A DNA stretch of 64,000 nucleotides from Phycisphaerae bacterium. GTDB taxonomy: Bacteria > Planctomycetota > Phycisphaerae > UBA1845. The translations under genes and the position numbers were made by a program. The notes under the pieces are model-generated. The model was given only the letters and a program-made list of their open reading frames with translations. It had not been told where the DNA came from and did not search any database. Within the stretch, counting starts at the first letter, position 1; each line of letters starts with the position of its first letter. This document shows, piece after piece, positions 45,386 through 54,597 of the stretch. The DNA lies in assembly GCA_029260075.1 (NCBI GenBank), contig JAJDDY010000087.1:248001-312000 (forward strand). Reading direction: 5' to 3'.

Positions 45386-47557
45386 CTAGACCCCGGGCAG
45401 AGAAGAGTTGATGTAAGGGTCGTACGCACCACCGCCGTTGAGCAGGTCGATTTCGCGAAGAAGATCCAATGTGGTGATGAGGCCTGAGCGGTTGATGTCC
45501 AACGACCGATCGAGTCCGGTGCCCGGTGACACAATCAGCGTTCGACCGAGCTCAATCAGATCGGTGATGTCCGTCGTACCATTCTCCGTAACGTCGCCGG
45601 GGAGGTATCCCAACGAAACCGAAGTGCCGCTGAGCGTATGTGTAATGATCGTTCGCGCACCTGGCGTAACCCGACGACTGAGAATTACGCGAACCACGTC
45701 GAGCCCATTCTGCACCGCCACTACGAACGGCGCACCGGTAAAACCACCGAATTGATCCACGGTGAAGTCCTCGCGCACGACGCCTGACGTGTCGCCGAGC
45801 ATGGTCATGTCGACGAAAAGCCAGCCGTCCTCGTTGGTTCCGTCCGCATCGAACGGTTGTCGAGCATCGATGGCGCCGCTCGGCGGATCGCTTTGCAGAA
45901 TTCGTGGCAGCACGGACGCAGCAAGCAACGCCTCATTCGCGTTGATACGCCCGGCGCCGAAGCTGTTGTCTGCGCCAATGGCACCGAGATCGTCCGCCGT
46001 TACGGTGATCAGCAAGCGAATTTCGTCCGCGGTGAGGGTCGGTTCGAACGATTTGATGAGCGCAGCCAAACCCGTCACGTGGGGTGTGGCCATGGACGTG
46101 CCGCTGAGGAAATGATACGTGCCGCCAAGGTTGGTAGAACAAACGCCACCATCGCGACACTGCAAGTCGGAAAAGCATTCCGCTCCTGCATCGATCCCGC
46201 CCACACATACCAGTTGTGGCCACGTCGAGTAAATGTTGGACCCCGGCGCGGCCACGTCGAGCTGACTTCCGAAGTTGGAAAAGTTGGCCAGCACATCGTT
46301 GTCCGTCGTGGCGCTGACCGCCATACTGTTGGCATACCTGGCAGGATAGACGACGAAGTTGCGAAAACCGCAAGCGTTCGAATTGCCCGCGGCGCTGACC
46401 ACGAGCACGCCGTTGTCGTGCGCATAGTTGACTGCGTCTTCGAGCACCTGCGAGCCCGAGCAGAACTGCAAACTGATGTTGCAAATGTCGGCCCCGTTAT
46501 CGACGGCCCACATGATGCCCTCAGCCACATTGGTGGCGCTTCCGCCACAGGGATTGGATCCGCCAAATACACGAACCGGAAGGATATTGGCGCCCCACGT
46601 CACACCGGCAACACCTAGGCCATTGTTACCGCTAGCTGCGGCGATGCCCGCGACGTGCGTGCCGTGAGGGCATCCATCGCGCGTGTCGGTGAGATCCTCC
46701 CCATCGACCAAGTTAATACCCGGCAACAACCGGGCACCGAATTCGGTATGCGGTGTGACGCCCGTATCAATAATCGCGATGGTCACCGTGCCCGGGTCGC
46801 CGGTGTGCATTGCCCACGCCTCGGGCGCGTCAATGTCTGCGTCCGCCGTACCCATGGGATCGCGACACTCAGAGTCTACCAGGCAAGATTGAAGCGGTCC
46901 GGAATCGCAAAACCCATTAACGCAGGCACCGCACGACTCACCCGTATTGTTCATTCCATACTGCTCGCAAAAATCCGCATCGTTGGGGATCAGCGCAGCC
47001 ACCTGCCCCCATTGCTCGACTTCGGCATACTCGATGTCATCGCGCAAGGCCATCAGGTCGGCCACCATGGCGGCGGCGTCCGTTCCGGGCGGCACGTCGA
47101 GAACCAACGTCCGGTTCAGACCATAATGTTGGGCGACCCTTTTGTTGGCCAACGGACGAGCGACAGCCAATCTGGCGCCGCTGGCTCGCCACGCCTGGAT
47201 ACGATCGGATAGCTGCGCCGGTAGAGAAGCGTGCCAATCGATGGCACCGGATCGTTGACCGTAGACGCGACGGTTCGCCGTCGCCACCGACTTCGTGGCG
47301 GTCATCGCACCGGGCGTCAGCTTCAACACGATGCGCGTGGGATGGGCATTGTTCTGGGCGGCGGGCGTGGCGCCGGTTTCGCCAAAGCATGGCGCGGAGG
47401 CAGCAAGCCACACTGCGCCAAGTGACAGCATGACGGTTGCGCGCAGCGCCCGCCTGCTCGCCGTGACCCTCAAGCCGAAACGGTAGCGCCGCGCACCGAA
47501 TAGGCGCGAACCGGTTGGTCGATCGACGTACGTCAGCTGCGCTAGTTCGTCGAACAA
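45386..47557 (-). CDS. Subtilisin-like serine protease (S8) with dockerin-like tail
   Basis: 723 residues. A hydrophobic export segment lies around residues 42-60 (MLSLGAVWLAASAPCFG) after a basic n-region. A shorter start at ATG inside (MLSLG) is possible. An inhibitor-I9-like propeptide precedes the peptidase. The catalytic triad is visible: Asp in TIAIIDTGVTPH, His in GCPHGTHVAGIAAASGN, Ser in FLSGTSMATPHVTGLAA, and the oxyanion Asn in VSAAGNSNACG. Two Cys-rich inserts (CGACVNGFCDSGPLQSCLVDSEC and CFSDLQCRDGGVC) interrupt the domain. The C-terminus has a dockerin-like pair of calcium loops (LPGDVTENGTTDITDLIELG and SLDINRSGLITTLDLLREIDLL), as in many planctomycete secreted proteins. It is probably an extracellular protease. 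No operon partner is seen. Confidence 0.92.
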   Translation of the reverse strand: MFDELAQLTYVDRPTGSRLFGARRYRFGLRVTASRRALRATVMLSLGAVWLAASAPCFGETGATPAAQNNAHPTRIVLKLTPGAMTATKSVATANRRVYGQRSGAIDWHASLPAQLSDRIQAWRASGARLAVARPLANKRVAQHYGLNRTLVLDVPPGTDAAAMVADLMALRDDIEYAEVEQWGQVAALIPNDADFCEQYGMNNTGESCGACVNGFCDSGPLQSCLVDSECRDPMGTADADIDAPEAWAMHTGDPGTVTIAIIDTGVTPHTEFGARLLPGINLVDGEDLTDTRDGCPHGTHVAGIAAASGNNGLGVAGVTWGANILPVRVFGGSNPCGGSATNVAEGIMWAVDNGADICNISLQFCSGSQVLEDAVNYAHDNGVLVVSAAGNSNACGFRNFVVYPARYANSMAVSATTDNDVLANFSNFGSQLDVAAPGSNIYSTWPQLVCVGGIDAGAECFSDLQCRDGGVCSTNLGGTYHFLSGTSMATPHVTGLAALIKSFEPTLTADEIRLLITVTADDLGAIGADNSFGAGRINANEALLAASVLPRILQSDPPSGAIDARQPFDADGTNEDGWLFVDMTMLGDTSGVVREDFTVDQFGGFTGAPFVVAVQNGLDVVRVILSRRVTPGARTIITHTLSGTSVSLGYLPGDVTENGTTDITDLIELGRTLIVSPGTGLDRSLDINRSGLITTLDLLREIDLLNGGGAYDPYINSSLPGV

Positions 47558-47777
47558 GTAATGGAACCCCTATCGTTGTGTCGCGAGTTAGGCCCGCGAC
47601 ACCCCCAGAAAACCGAGCCACGCCCCGTCCGTGCCCCAATCTTAGTCGGACATTGACCAGGATACACAGCCCCTGCGATTCATCTTAGGAGCTCGGTAGT
47701 GACGGATCAATCGGTTCGACAGGTTGTGCGTTGGGGTGAACGAACACCGATCGGTATCTTCCCGGACCCAAATGCGG

Positions 47778-48335
47778 TCAGGTGTTCCAAGTCGGCCTGG
47801 TGGAGGATAAGAAACTCAGACGCTCATAGAGGGAGTGACGTTTTCGGATGAGATACAGCAGATGTTGGGCGGCCTCTTCACTGAAACGTCCGGTAAAACG
47901 CCACGAGGAGATGTCTTGCTCCAACTCTCGCCACCGCTGGGTGCCTCCGAGTCGCCGTTTGCGCCGGCTATCGACCGTTTCGAGCGCGGTGCGAACGCTG
48001 GTCTCAATGTGCTGAAGCTCGACCTCGATGGCGTGGGCCGATGTTTCCTGCGACCAATCGACCGGACCGGTCTTGACGGGTTCCTGCTTCTCAGGGGGCT
48101 TATCGGAGACTGCAACCGCATCGGTATTGTCGGAGCTTGGGACCGCATCCTGACCCGCCGCGCTGGTTTCGTCGGTGGCGGGTGCCGAATCGGCCTGAGG
48201 CGCCTCCGCGGGCGCCGCGCCGTCATCGCCGTCATTGCCACATCCGACCTTCCCCGGCTGGGGCTGATCTTCCGGTGCGCTGGGGGTGTCGTCCGCCGGC
48301 GACTGATCGTTCAACTGGTCTTCTTCGTCTTGCAT
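47778..48335 (-). CDS. Small acidic protein of unknown function
   Basis: 185 residues from ATG 48335 (MQDEEDQLNDQ). Upstream in-frame codons are repeat-derived. The first 100 residues are acidic and disordered (Asp, Pro, Ala, Gln). The C-terminal 85 residues are helical (IEVELQHIETSVRTALETVDSRRKRRL, WRELEQDISSWRFTGRFSEEAAQHLLYLIRKRHSLYERL). No signal peptide or known domain. It may be a cytoplasmic adaptor or chromosome-associated protein, but no function is claimed. Confidence 0.55.
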   Translation of the reverse strand: MQDEEDQLNDQSPADDTPSAPEDQPQPGKVGCGNDGDDGAAPAEAPQADSAPATDETSAAGQDAVPSSDNTDAVAVSDKPPEKQEPVKTGPVDWSQETSAHAIEVELQHIETSVRTALETVDSRRKRRLGGTQRWRELEQDISSWRFTGRFSEEAAQHLLYLIRKRHSLYERLSFLSSTRPTWNT

Positions 48336-48419
48336 AGCGTACGTGCCATCTTGTCCAACAACGCGCTCGCCACGCCCTAGTGCTCTTTCGCACACAGTAT
48401 GACGGGAATGCTGGACGGG

Positions 48420-48535
48420 TAAACTGAGCCGCGCCCGCAAGGAAGCGGACGGTTCACGTCCGGTCGTGACAGCTTGAAAACGCTCCATCACGGGGGTGGC
48501 TCTGATCGGACGAACCCGAAACTTGTACCGCCCCA
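48420..48535. repeat. Dispersed intergenic repeat, inverted copy of the 23085-type element
   Basis: GAGCCGCGCCCGCAAGGAAG, CGTGACAGCTTGAAAACGCTCC and GGCTCTGATCGGACGAACCC form the reverse complement of the repeat at 23085-23215. Confidence 0.75.
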
Positions 48536-48565
48536 GTGCTCCGGCGGCAAGCGACGACGTCGAAG

Positions 48566-49720
48566 TTACGGCTGTTCTGCCGACGTCAACGCGGTCTGCA
48601 AGGCGAGCACGGCGTAGCTGGTGACCAAGTGCGGATTGCCCTCGTACCAGCGATCCGAGTCGTTTACCCAGCTACCGTCGTCCCGCTGTCGTGCGACCAG
48701 CGTTTCGATGAGTTCGGCGCGCCATCGTCGCGGAACGCCATGATCATCGGTCAGCTCTTCAGCACCCCAAGCCTGCATGGCTTTGGCGAAAATGTAGTAA
48801 TAGTAGTATAGCCCCTGCTGCGACTGTTCGTCGGGCATGTTGGGGTTGGTGCTGAGTGTGTAGTGGCGTTTGATCCAGTCCACGGCCTGCCGCACGCGTA
48901 CGTCGTTTCGATCCACGTGGGCGTAGAGCAAGCTTTTGAAACCGGCGTACGACATCGACCCGTAGCTTCGAAGCCTGGGGGTTTCGTCGTCCATCTTCGT
49001 ACCGGCCTTCGATTCTCCCCCAGCGACCGGAGTGTAAACAAACCCTCCGTCCGAGCTGCCCTTGGCGAACGCTTGGTCGTTGGTTTCGCCGAGCATCTGG
49101 CAGCGAGACACGAACACCATAGCTTTCTGGTAGACCGGATCGTCGGCGGAAAGGCCGCTCTGATGTAGTGCTTCGAGCATCAATTGCGTGTTGGACAGGT
49201 CTGGGCGTTTGTGTCGACCGTACCCCTGCCCGCCGTACCATGAGCTTGAGGTTTCATGGCCTTCCCCGCCATCCCACTGAAGCTTCTTGAGGAACGCCTG
49301 CGCCTTGCGAATCGTTTCCGTGTGGGCTGCGTCGCGGGTGGCTGCCAGCGCCATGAGCGCCACGCTCGTGTGATAATTTCGCATGCCCGAATCGGGGACG
49401 TAGATGCCGCCGTCTTCCTGAACAAAGCGAAGCAGGAAAGCCAACCCCCGCCGCACGGCCGGATGCTTAGGTCCGAACCCATGCCCTTGCGTGAGCGCTT
49501 TGACCGCCAACGCGGTAATGGCTGGGTTGGGTTTATCGAACGCTTCCCAAGCACCGTCCGGACGCTGCGTCCCAGCCAGATATCGCAAACCGCGATCGAT
49601 TGACGCCTGCGCTGTCGTCCTGACGACAAAGTCGGCAGCTTGCCCATCCGCCGCGTACCCGCTTGCCGATCCGATGCCGACGAGTGAGCAAAGTGTGATT
49701 ATGGTTATTTTGGAGATCAT
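48566..49720 (-). CDS. Secreted prenyltransferase/squalene-oxidase-repeat protein (terpene-cyclase fold)
   Basis: 384 residues with an N-terminal signal (MISKITIITLCSLVGIGSASGYA). The rest is an alpha/alpha barrel built of QW-like and prenyltransferase repeats: AQASIDRGLRYLAGTQRPDGAWEAF, AVRRGLAFLLRFVQEDGGIYVP, AQAFLKKLQWDGGEG, VDWIKRHYTLSTNP, and RDDGSWVNDSDRWYEGNPHLVTSYAVLALQ. The DXDD catalytic motif of squalene-hopene cyclase is not visible, and the protein is exported, so it is probably not a hopene synthase. It belongs to a family of secreted prenyltransferase-repeat proteins frequent in planctomycetes, with unknown ligand. The neighbouring YbjQ-like and glycosyltransferase genes run in the same direction. 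Confidence 0.8.
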   Translation of the reverse strand: MISKITIITLCSLVGIGSASGYAADGQAADFVVRTTAQASIDRGLRYLAGTQRPDGAWEAFDKPNPAITALAVKALTQGHGFGPKHPAVRRGLAFLLRFVQEDGGIYVPDSGMRNYHTSVALMALAATRDAAHTETIRKAQAFLKKLQWDGGEGHETSSSWYGGQGYGRHKRPDLSNTQLMLEALHQSGLSADDPVYQKAMVFVSRCQMLGETNDQAFAKGSSDGGFVYTPVAGGESKAGTKMDDETPRLRSYGSMSYAGFKSLLYAHVDRNDVRVRQAVDWIKRHYTLSTNPNMPDEQSQQGLYYYYYIFAKAMQAWGAEELTDDHGVPRRWRAELIETLVARQRDDGSWVNDSDRWYEGNPHLVTSYAVLALQTALTSAEQP

Positions 49721-49799
49721 AGGGTGCTCGCTCCGTCCGCTAAGTGGCGCCGTTTGGTGCGTTGATTATAGGATTTTTTCGAACCGCGTCACGCTTGGC

Positions 49800-49890
49800 T
49801 CTGTCACACTCCGAGTGACGGGTTTACCGAGCCGCGACCGTCAGGGAGCGGTTGCCTCACTCGAAGCCGGACCGCTTCCTTGCAGGCAGG
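49800..49890. repeat. Partial dispersed repeat (GAGCCGCGACCGT-type)
   Basis: GAGCCGCGACCGTCAGGGAGCGGTTG with GACCGCTTCCTTGCAGG downstream matches the start and middle of the 7740 and 23085 elements. Confidence 0.6.
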
Positions 49891-49919
49891 GCGATGAAAG
49901 AGATTCCTGAGACACGCTC

Positions 49920-50507
49920 TTACGACGTTTGCGTGGGGGCGTTTCCAGTCGAACCATCGATCGTGCGGTCCTCGGGCGCCGCCGGTCGCGTTGGTTTGTC
50001 TGCCGGACTAGCGACGTCCGAACGGCGCTTTCGGATAACGACGGCGTCGCCGCTGGCGCTGCACCGACCGGAGGCGTTGCGGTCATGATTCACGTTGGTG
50101 ACGCCGTTGGCACCTTTCATAGCCGCGGCTGCCTTCAATCCTTCGGTGGCCTCTTCGGGCCTGCGGAAGCCGTCCACGAAGACGGCCTCGACCTGTTCGA
50201 CCAAGTCGTATCCGGCGATCGCGCCAGTGCTGGACGTGGCGATGATGTGGGCGGCTTCGGCGCGGCGTTTGGCGGCCACGACTTCATCCACAGGCCCGTA
50301 TTGTTCGCCGTATTTTTGCAATTTCGGGTGAATGCGCGGTGGTCGTCGCCTGCGAAAAAAAAGGCGGACTCGTCGTACCATCACGATAGCTGCCGCGAAC
50401 CCGACAAGCACGATCAGGGCGGTCAGTCGTCCGTCCCCGAAGTCGAACCACGATGCGGCGTCCTCAGACTTCACGAGGTCCAGAGCATTCTCGAATTCTT
50501 CAGGCAT
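49920..50507 (-). CDS. Membrane-anchored YbjQ-like (heavy-metal-binding-type) domain protein
   Basis: 195 residues from ATG 50507. One membrane helix lies at residues about 28-46 (LTALIVLVGFAAAIVMV) followed by an Arg-rich stretch (RRVRLFFRRRRPPR). Residues about 85-165 (IIATSSTGAIAGYDLVEQVEAVFVDGFRRPEEATEGLKAAAAMKGANGVTNV, then CSASGDAVVIRK) follow the YbjQ/UPF0145 pattern. The C-terminal 30 residues are disordered. The start codon overlaps the end of the upstream glycosyltransferase gene by 8 bases (ATGCCTGA), so the two are translationally coupled and probably act together. Confidence 0.65.
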   Translation of the reverse strand: MPEEFENALDLVKSEDAASWFDFGDGRLTALIVLVGFAAAIVMVRRVRLFFRRRRPPRIHPKLQKYGEQYGPVDEVVAAKRRAEAAHIIATSSTGAIAGYDLVEQVEAVFVDGFRRPEEATEGLKAAAAMKGANGVTNVNHDRNASGRCSASGDAVVIRKRRSDVASPADKPTRPAAPEDRTIDGSTGNAPTQTS

Positions 50508-51774
50508 GACGCGCCGATTCCTCAACGGCGTCGGCCGGGCGTCGTGTCACCGGGGTTTCGCCGATCCCCGTTTCCAGAGATTGCCCACGATATGTCGTGC
50601 CCCGCCACGTGGTGCTTGTAGCCCCGAGAACCTTCAACATCGCACTAAGCAACATGCCGAGCGCCACCACAGCGCCGACAACGTAACCCAAGGACCAGAA
50701 TCGGCGCTGACCCAGCATTGCATAGATACGCGTAGCTACCGTTTGCTGACATAGCACGGCCAGCGACCACGCGAACGCCGACCAACCCCATACCTCGGCG
50801 GTTTCCGTTGGCGCCATCGCCCAACCGGACAGGGCAATCAGCAGGCTAAGCCAAGGAACAATCGAAAGCGCGACCAGCAGGCTCGCCGAGATCGTCAAGC
50901 GACGCATGTTGCGGAGGCATCCGAAGTAGATCCGACTCCACCCGTTCCAAGCAGCCGCAAGCGATGGGTGCATCCGCGTGCGATAGAGGCCTGCACTTTC
51001 GACCACGCGCAGTCCGAGCCCCTGACTCTTGGCGAACCCCGCCATGCACACGTCCTCATTGACTTCGGTCTTCACGCGCTCGTGTCCACCGATCGCGTCA
51101 TACGCACTTCGCTTGATCAACATGAACGCCCCGTTGGCGTATGCGGTACGCGTGTTGGGGTCGTTCACCCGGGTAGGAAGAAACCATGAAATGAGCACCA
51201 AGCCACACACCGGCTGAATCGCTCGCTCCCAAACAGTCGGCGTGTCCAGTTGAGGGGTAATCGATAGCAGTGAAACGTTGTGGGCGAGCACCTCGCGGGT
51301 CGCCATGGAGAGCGTGCTCGTGGCCGTGAACCGGCAGTCGGCGTCGGTCAACAGCAACCACGGACCACGACTTGCGGTGATACCCTCGCGCATGGCGTTG
51401 TTCTTGCCGAACCACCCGTCGCGCAGCGTCGCGATGTGAATCACGGTTAGGCGATCTTTGTGGCGACTTGCAAGTCTGTTGAGGATGGACGCCGTATCGT
51501 CCGAGCTGCGGTCGTTGATCACAATGACTTCGAAATTGGGGTAGTCCTGTGCAAGTAGTGAGTTGACGCACGTTTCAATGTGGTCCTGCTCATCCTTGGC
51601 GGCGACCAATATCGAAACCATTGGCGGTTGTTTGGGGGGACCGTCGTACGTCGTGGGACCAAGGGCCTGTCGACTTCGGAGCGCCGCCGAAACGAGAAGC
51701 CACCGGAACACCCAAGTGCTTCCCACAGCAACCGCCGCGCCAAGCCATACAACAAACCCAATCGACATGTACAT
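50500..51774 (-). CDS. Membrane glycosyltransferase, family 2 (HpnB-like)
   Basis: 424 residues. One N-terminal membrane helix (IGFVVWLGAAVAVGSTWVF), a GT-A domain with VSILVAAKDEQDHIETCVNSLLAQDY, VINDRSSDDTASIL, GKNNAMREG and the metal-binding DxD-like LLTDADCRF, then EDVCMAGFAKSQG (catalytic base region) and the WNGWSRIYFGCLR motif, followed by three or four C-terminal helices. The arrangement resembles hopanoid-associated HpnB and other processive or lipid glycosyltransferases. Proximity to a terpene-cyclase-fold gene is suggestive but not proof of a hopanoid role. It is divergent from comEC. Confidence 0.85.
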   Translation of the reverse strand: MYMSIGFVVWLGAAVAVGSTWVFRWLLVSAALRSRQALGPTTYDGPPKQPPMVSILVAAKDEQDHIETCVNSLLAQDYPNFEVIVINDRSSDDTASILNRLASRHKDRLTVIHIATLRDGWFGKNNAMREGITASRGPWLLLTDADCRFTATSTLSMATREVLAHNVSLLSITPQLDTPTVWERAIQPVCGLVLISWFLPTRVNDPNTRTAYANGAFMLIKRSAYDAIGGHERVKTEVNEDVCMAGFAKSQGLGLRVVESAGLYRTRMHPSLAAAWNGWSRIYFGCLRNMRRLTISASLLVALSIVPWLSLLIALSGWAMAPTETAEVWGWSAFAWSLAVLCQQTVATRIYAMLGQRRFWSLGYVVGAVVALGMLLSAMLKVLGATSTTWRGTTYRGQSLETGIGETPVTRRPADAVEESARHA

Positions 51775-51794
51775 GGCCCCGTGTCAGCGATCGA

Positions 51795-51850
51795 AGGTCA
51801 AAGATCAAGAGTCTCGGATCAAAGGTCAAAGACCGCTCGATCTTTGACCT
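51795..51850. promoter_or_regulatory. 12-bp inverted repeat in the divergent glycosyltransferase/comEC region
   Basis: Perfect arms AGGTCAAAGATC (51795-51806) and GATCTTTGACCT (51839-51850). Between them two more direct copies of the TCAAAG-core (ATCAAAGGTCAAAGA) lie at 51819-51832. It is the only structure in the 132 bp between the two divergent starts. Confidence 0.5.
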
Positions 51851-51906
51851 CAGACGCTTGACCGTCTAGCTTTGATTATGTCTCGGATGGGTCAAATCGG
51901 CAAGCC

Positions 51907-54597
51907 ATGGACGAACGCGACGAATCATCTTGCAACGAACCCACACCGCGCGTCATGACCTTGGCACCTCTGTGCCCTGTAGCCATCGGCATGATTCTCG
52001 GAATCATCGTCGACGCGGGCTACGAACCGCATGGGTTTGTATTTCCTTGTGTGTTCTTGGTGGCCGCCGTCCTAACCCTAACGACCCGCGCACGACGCGT
52101 GGCTGGACCGATGCTGGTGTTGGTGGCGTCCGGCTGTGTCGGCGGTAGCCTCCATCACTATCAGGCGCGCACGCTTCCCCAATCGGGATTCGCACAATTC
52201 GTTTCCGATGATCGACAGTTGGTCGAACTGCGCGGCACGGTAGCGTCGACGCCGCGCCTATTGGTCACCACGCCATGGGACTTTTCGAGATGGTTGTCGC
52301 GAGGCGACCGAACAACTTTTCTGCTCGACGTGGAATCCATCAAAGGCGTGGACGAAACGATATCCACACGGGGTCTCGTTCGCGTCACCGTGGCTGAACC
52401 GGTACTCGACCTTGAAGAAGATGAGCCGGTCGAGGTATACGGTTGGCTTTACCCTCTGCGCGCGGCTACCAATCCGGGCGCCGTGGACTGGGCTGCGTAC
52501 AATCGACGGCGCGGCGTGACGGCTGGTCTTTCGTGCGCAACGCGTGATGCGCTCAAGCGGATCGATCCGCAGTGGCGCCGCGGGTTCGGACCGGTCGCGT
52601 GGATGCGCCAGACGGCGCGTCACCTTTTGATCGACGACCCCGCCATGCCGGAACGCGAGCAGTCGCTCCTAGCCGCCATGGTGCTCGGACGCCGATCGCA
52701 AATTGATCGCGAACTCAACGCCGCGTTCATTCGTGCGGGCTGCGTACACTTCCTGGCTGTCAGCGGATTTCACGTGGCCATCGTGATGACGCTGGTTTGG
52801 TGGCCTTGCAGAATGTTCGGCGTATCACGACGGCGGGGCGCGCTGATGATGGCCTTCGCGCTGGTGTCGTACGCCCTGCTGGCCGACCCACGACCACCGA
52901 TCTTTCGCGCAACGATTCTCGGGCTGATGTACCTCGCGTCGGTCTTGTTGCGTCTTCCGCGTTCGCCGCTGAATTGGCTTTCACTGGCGGCCATCCTGCT
53001 GCTCGCGTGGAACACGCAACAGGTGTTCGACGTGGGTTTCCAATTGACGTTTCTTTCGGTGCTTGGCGTGTGGTACCTTGGCACCAAAAGCTTAGCATCG
53101 TCCGTCGTGATCGCGTCGATTGCGATCCGCGACGTTATTGATCGCTACGTATTTCGTCGACCGTTTGCTTCGGAGGATCGCAGACTCGTCGACGTGGCGA
53201 TCGCGCGAACGGCCACACGTTCGGCGTCGCTGATCCGTCGCCTCGGCCGATGTCGCCGCTGGGTTTTCGCACCGTTGGTCGTGTCAATGGGCGCTTGGCT
53301 CGCGGCGGCGCCGCTTGTCGTCTACCACTTCCACCGTATGCATCCCTACGGCCCATTGGCGACGCTGGCGGTATTGCCGTTCGTTTATCTCATCATGACC
53401 CTAGGATTCCTGAAGGTCGGGTTGACGGCAGTATGGCCGGCGCTGGGCGCCGGCGTGGCCCCACTGCTCGCGATGGTGGAGCGGATACTCATCCGCTTCC
53501 TGGAATGGATCGGATCACTTCCCAACGCCTCCCTTCCCGTAGGCGCCATGCCGAAATGGTTGATCGTTCTGTACTACGCATCGCTGCTACTCTTCGTGGT
53601 TCGCTTCTACAAACGAAAAATCTTGGTGGCGCCGGAAGCCGAACAAGAGACTATGGCCACGCCGAAACTCGTGGGTCTTTTTTCAACGCGCGTTAATTTG
53701 GTCCTGACGTTGGTTTGGGTTGCGTCGCTCGTTGGCGTGGTGTCGGGTGCCGCCATCTGGCGTCGATCGATAAGACCACCGGACCGCATGGTCGTTACCG
53801 TGCTGTCGGTCGGCGCCGGCTCAGCCACGGTCGTTGAGCTACCGGACGGCAAGACAATCTTGTACGACGCCGGAGCCACGAGCCCCTACGACGTGGGTCG
53901 CGGTGTCGTTGTGCCTTTCCTTGAGCATCGCAGCATCACGCGGATCAATCGCGCGTACGTAAGCCATCCGAACCTCGATCACTACAGCGGAATTCCAAGC
54001 ATCTGTCGGGACATTGATGTGAGATCGATCGTTGTGAACGAATACTTCTCCGAGCGAAGTGAGGCGTCGTCACCTAGTCGACATTTCTTGGACCTGATCG
54101 AAGCAAATGGCCCGACGCTGGACGTGCTGGATCCGGCGATCACGCGCTGGAACATCGGCGACATCGAGTTTGAGCTACTTTGGCCACCGTCGGGGTTGGA
54201 CGATACCGTCTCGGCGAACAACACGTCCAGCGTCCTACGCATAACCTATCAAGGTCGATCGCTGCTACTTACTGGCGATATCGAAGAGCATGCGATTAGG
54301 GCACTGACCGAACGAGGCGGTATCGCGGCAGACGTGCTTGTCCTACCACACCACGGCGGCGTCGTGCGAAGCACGGGAGCCTTCATCAACGCCGTGAACC
54401 CGAAGATCACCATTCGTTCGAGCAGGCAGCGTACGTCCGAGACGACCAACGGATTGCCCCAACTTCTGCGCGATCGGCATTTCTTCAACACGGCGGATGT
54501 CGGGGCCATACGCGTCATGTTCGATGCAACGGGCATCACCGTAGCCACACACCGGAACGGTCTCGTGCTGACGCGCTCCGGTCAGCCAACGCCATAG
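51907..54597 (+). CDS. comEC: ComEC/Rec2-family DNA uptake protein
   Basis: 896 residues. ComEC forms the inner-membrane channel that passes single-stranded DNA during transformation. The regions in order are N-terminal helices (LCPVAIGMILGIIVDAG), an OB-like domain (residues about 105-210; VELRGTVASTP, EPVEVYGWL, AAYNRRRG), the competence channel with many helices (GCVHFLAVSGFHVAIVMTLVW, DVGFQLTFLSVLGVWYL), and a C-terminal metallo-beta-lactamase domain (VLSVGAGSATVVELPDGKTILYDAG, SHPNLDHYSGIPSI, LLLTGDIEE, LVLPHHGG), which would degrade the non-transported strand. The metal motif HxxxDH reads HPNLDH. No other com genes are in the window. Confidence 0.94.
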   Translation: MDERDESSCNEPTPRVMTLAPLCPVAIGMILGIIVDAGYEPHGFVFPCVFLVAAVLTLTTRARRVAGPMLVLVASGCVGGSLHHYQARTLPQSGFAQFVSDDRQLVELRGTVASTPRLLVTTPWDFSRWLSRGDRTTFLLDVESIKGVDETISTRGLVRVTVAEPVLDLEEDEPVEVYGWLYPLRAATNPGAVDWAAYNRRRGVTAGLSCATRDALKRIDPQWRRGFGPVAWMRQTARHLLIDDPAMPEREQSLLAAMVLGRRSQIDRELNAAFIRAGCVHFLAVSGFHVAIVMTLVWWPCRMFGVSRRRGALMMAFALVSYALLADPRPPIFRATILGLMYLASVLLRLPRSPLNWLSLAAILLLAWNTQQVFDVGFQLTFLSVLGVWYLGTKSLASSVVIASIAIRDVIDRYVFRRPFASEDRRLVDVAIARTATRSASLIRRLGRCRRWVFAPLVVSMGAWLAAAPLVVYHFHRMHPYGPLATLAVLPFVYLIMTLGFLKVGLTAVWPALGAGVAPLLAMVERILIRFLEWIGSLPNASLPVGAMPKWLIVLYYASLLLFVVRFYKRKILVAPEAEQETMATPKLVGLFSTRVNLVLTLVWVASLVGVVSGAAIWRRSIRPPDRMVVTVLSVGAGSATVVELPDGKTILYDAGATSPYDVGRGVVVPFLEHRSITRINRAYVSHPNLDHYSGIPSICRDIDVRSIVVNEYFSERSEASSPSRHFLDLIEANGPTLDVLDPAITRWNIGDIEFELLWPPSGLDDTVSANNTSSVLRITYQGRSLLLTGDIEEHAIRALTERGGIAADVLVLPHHGGVVRSTGAFINAVNPKITIRSSRQRTSETTNGLPQLLRDRHFFNTADVGAIRVMFDATGITVATHRNGLVLTRSGQPTP

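Noticed and set aside
48566-49720. Calling this gene squalene-hopene cyclase
   Set aside because: It has a signal peptide, is about 250 residues shorter than the cyclase and shows no DXDD motif. Only the repeat fold is shared.
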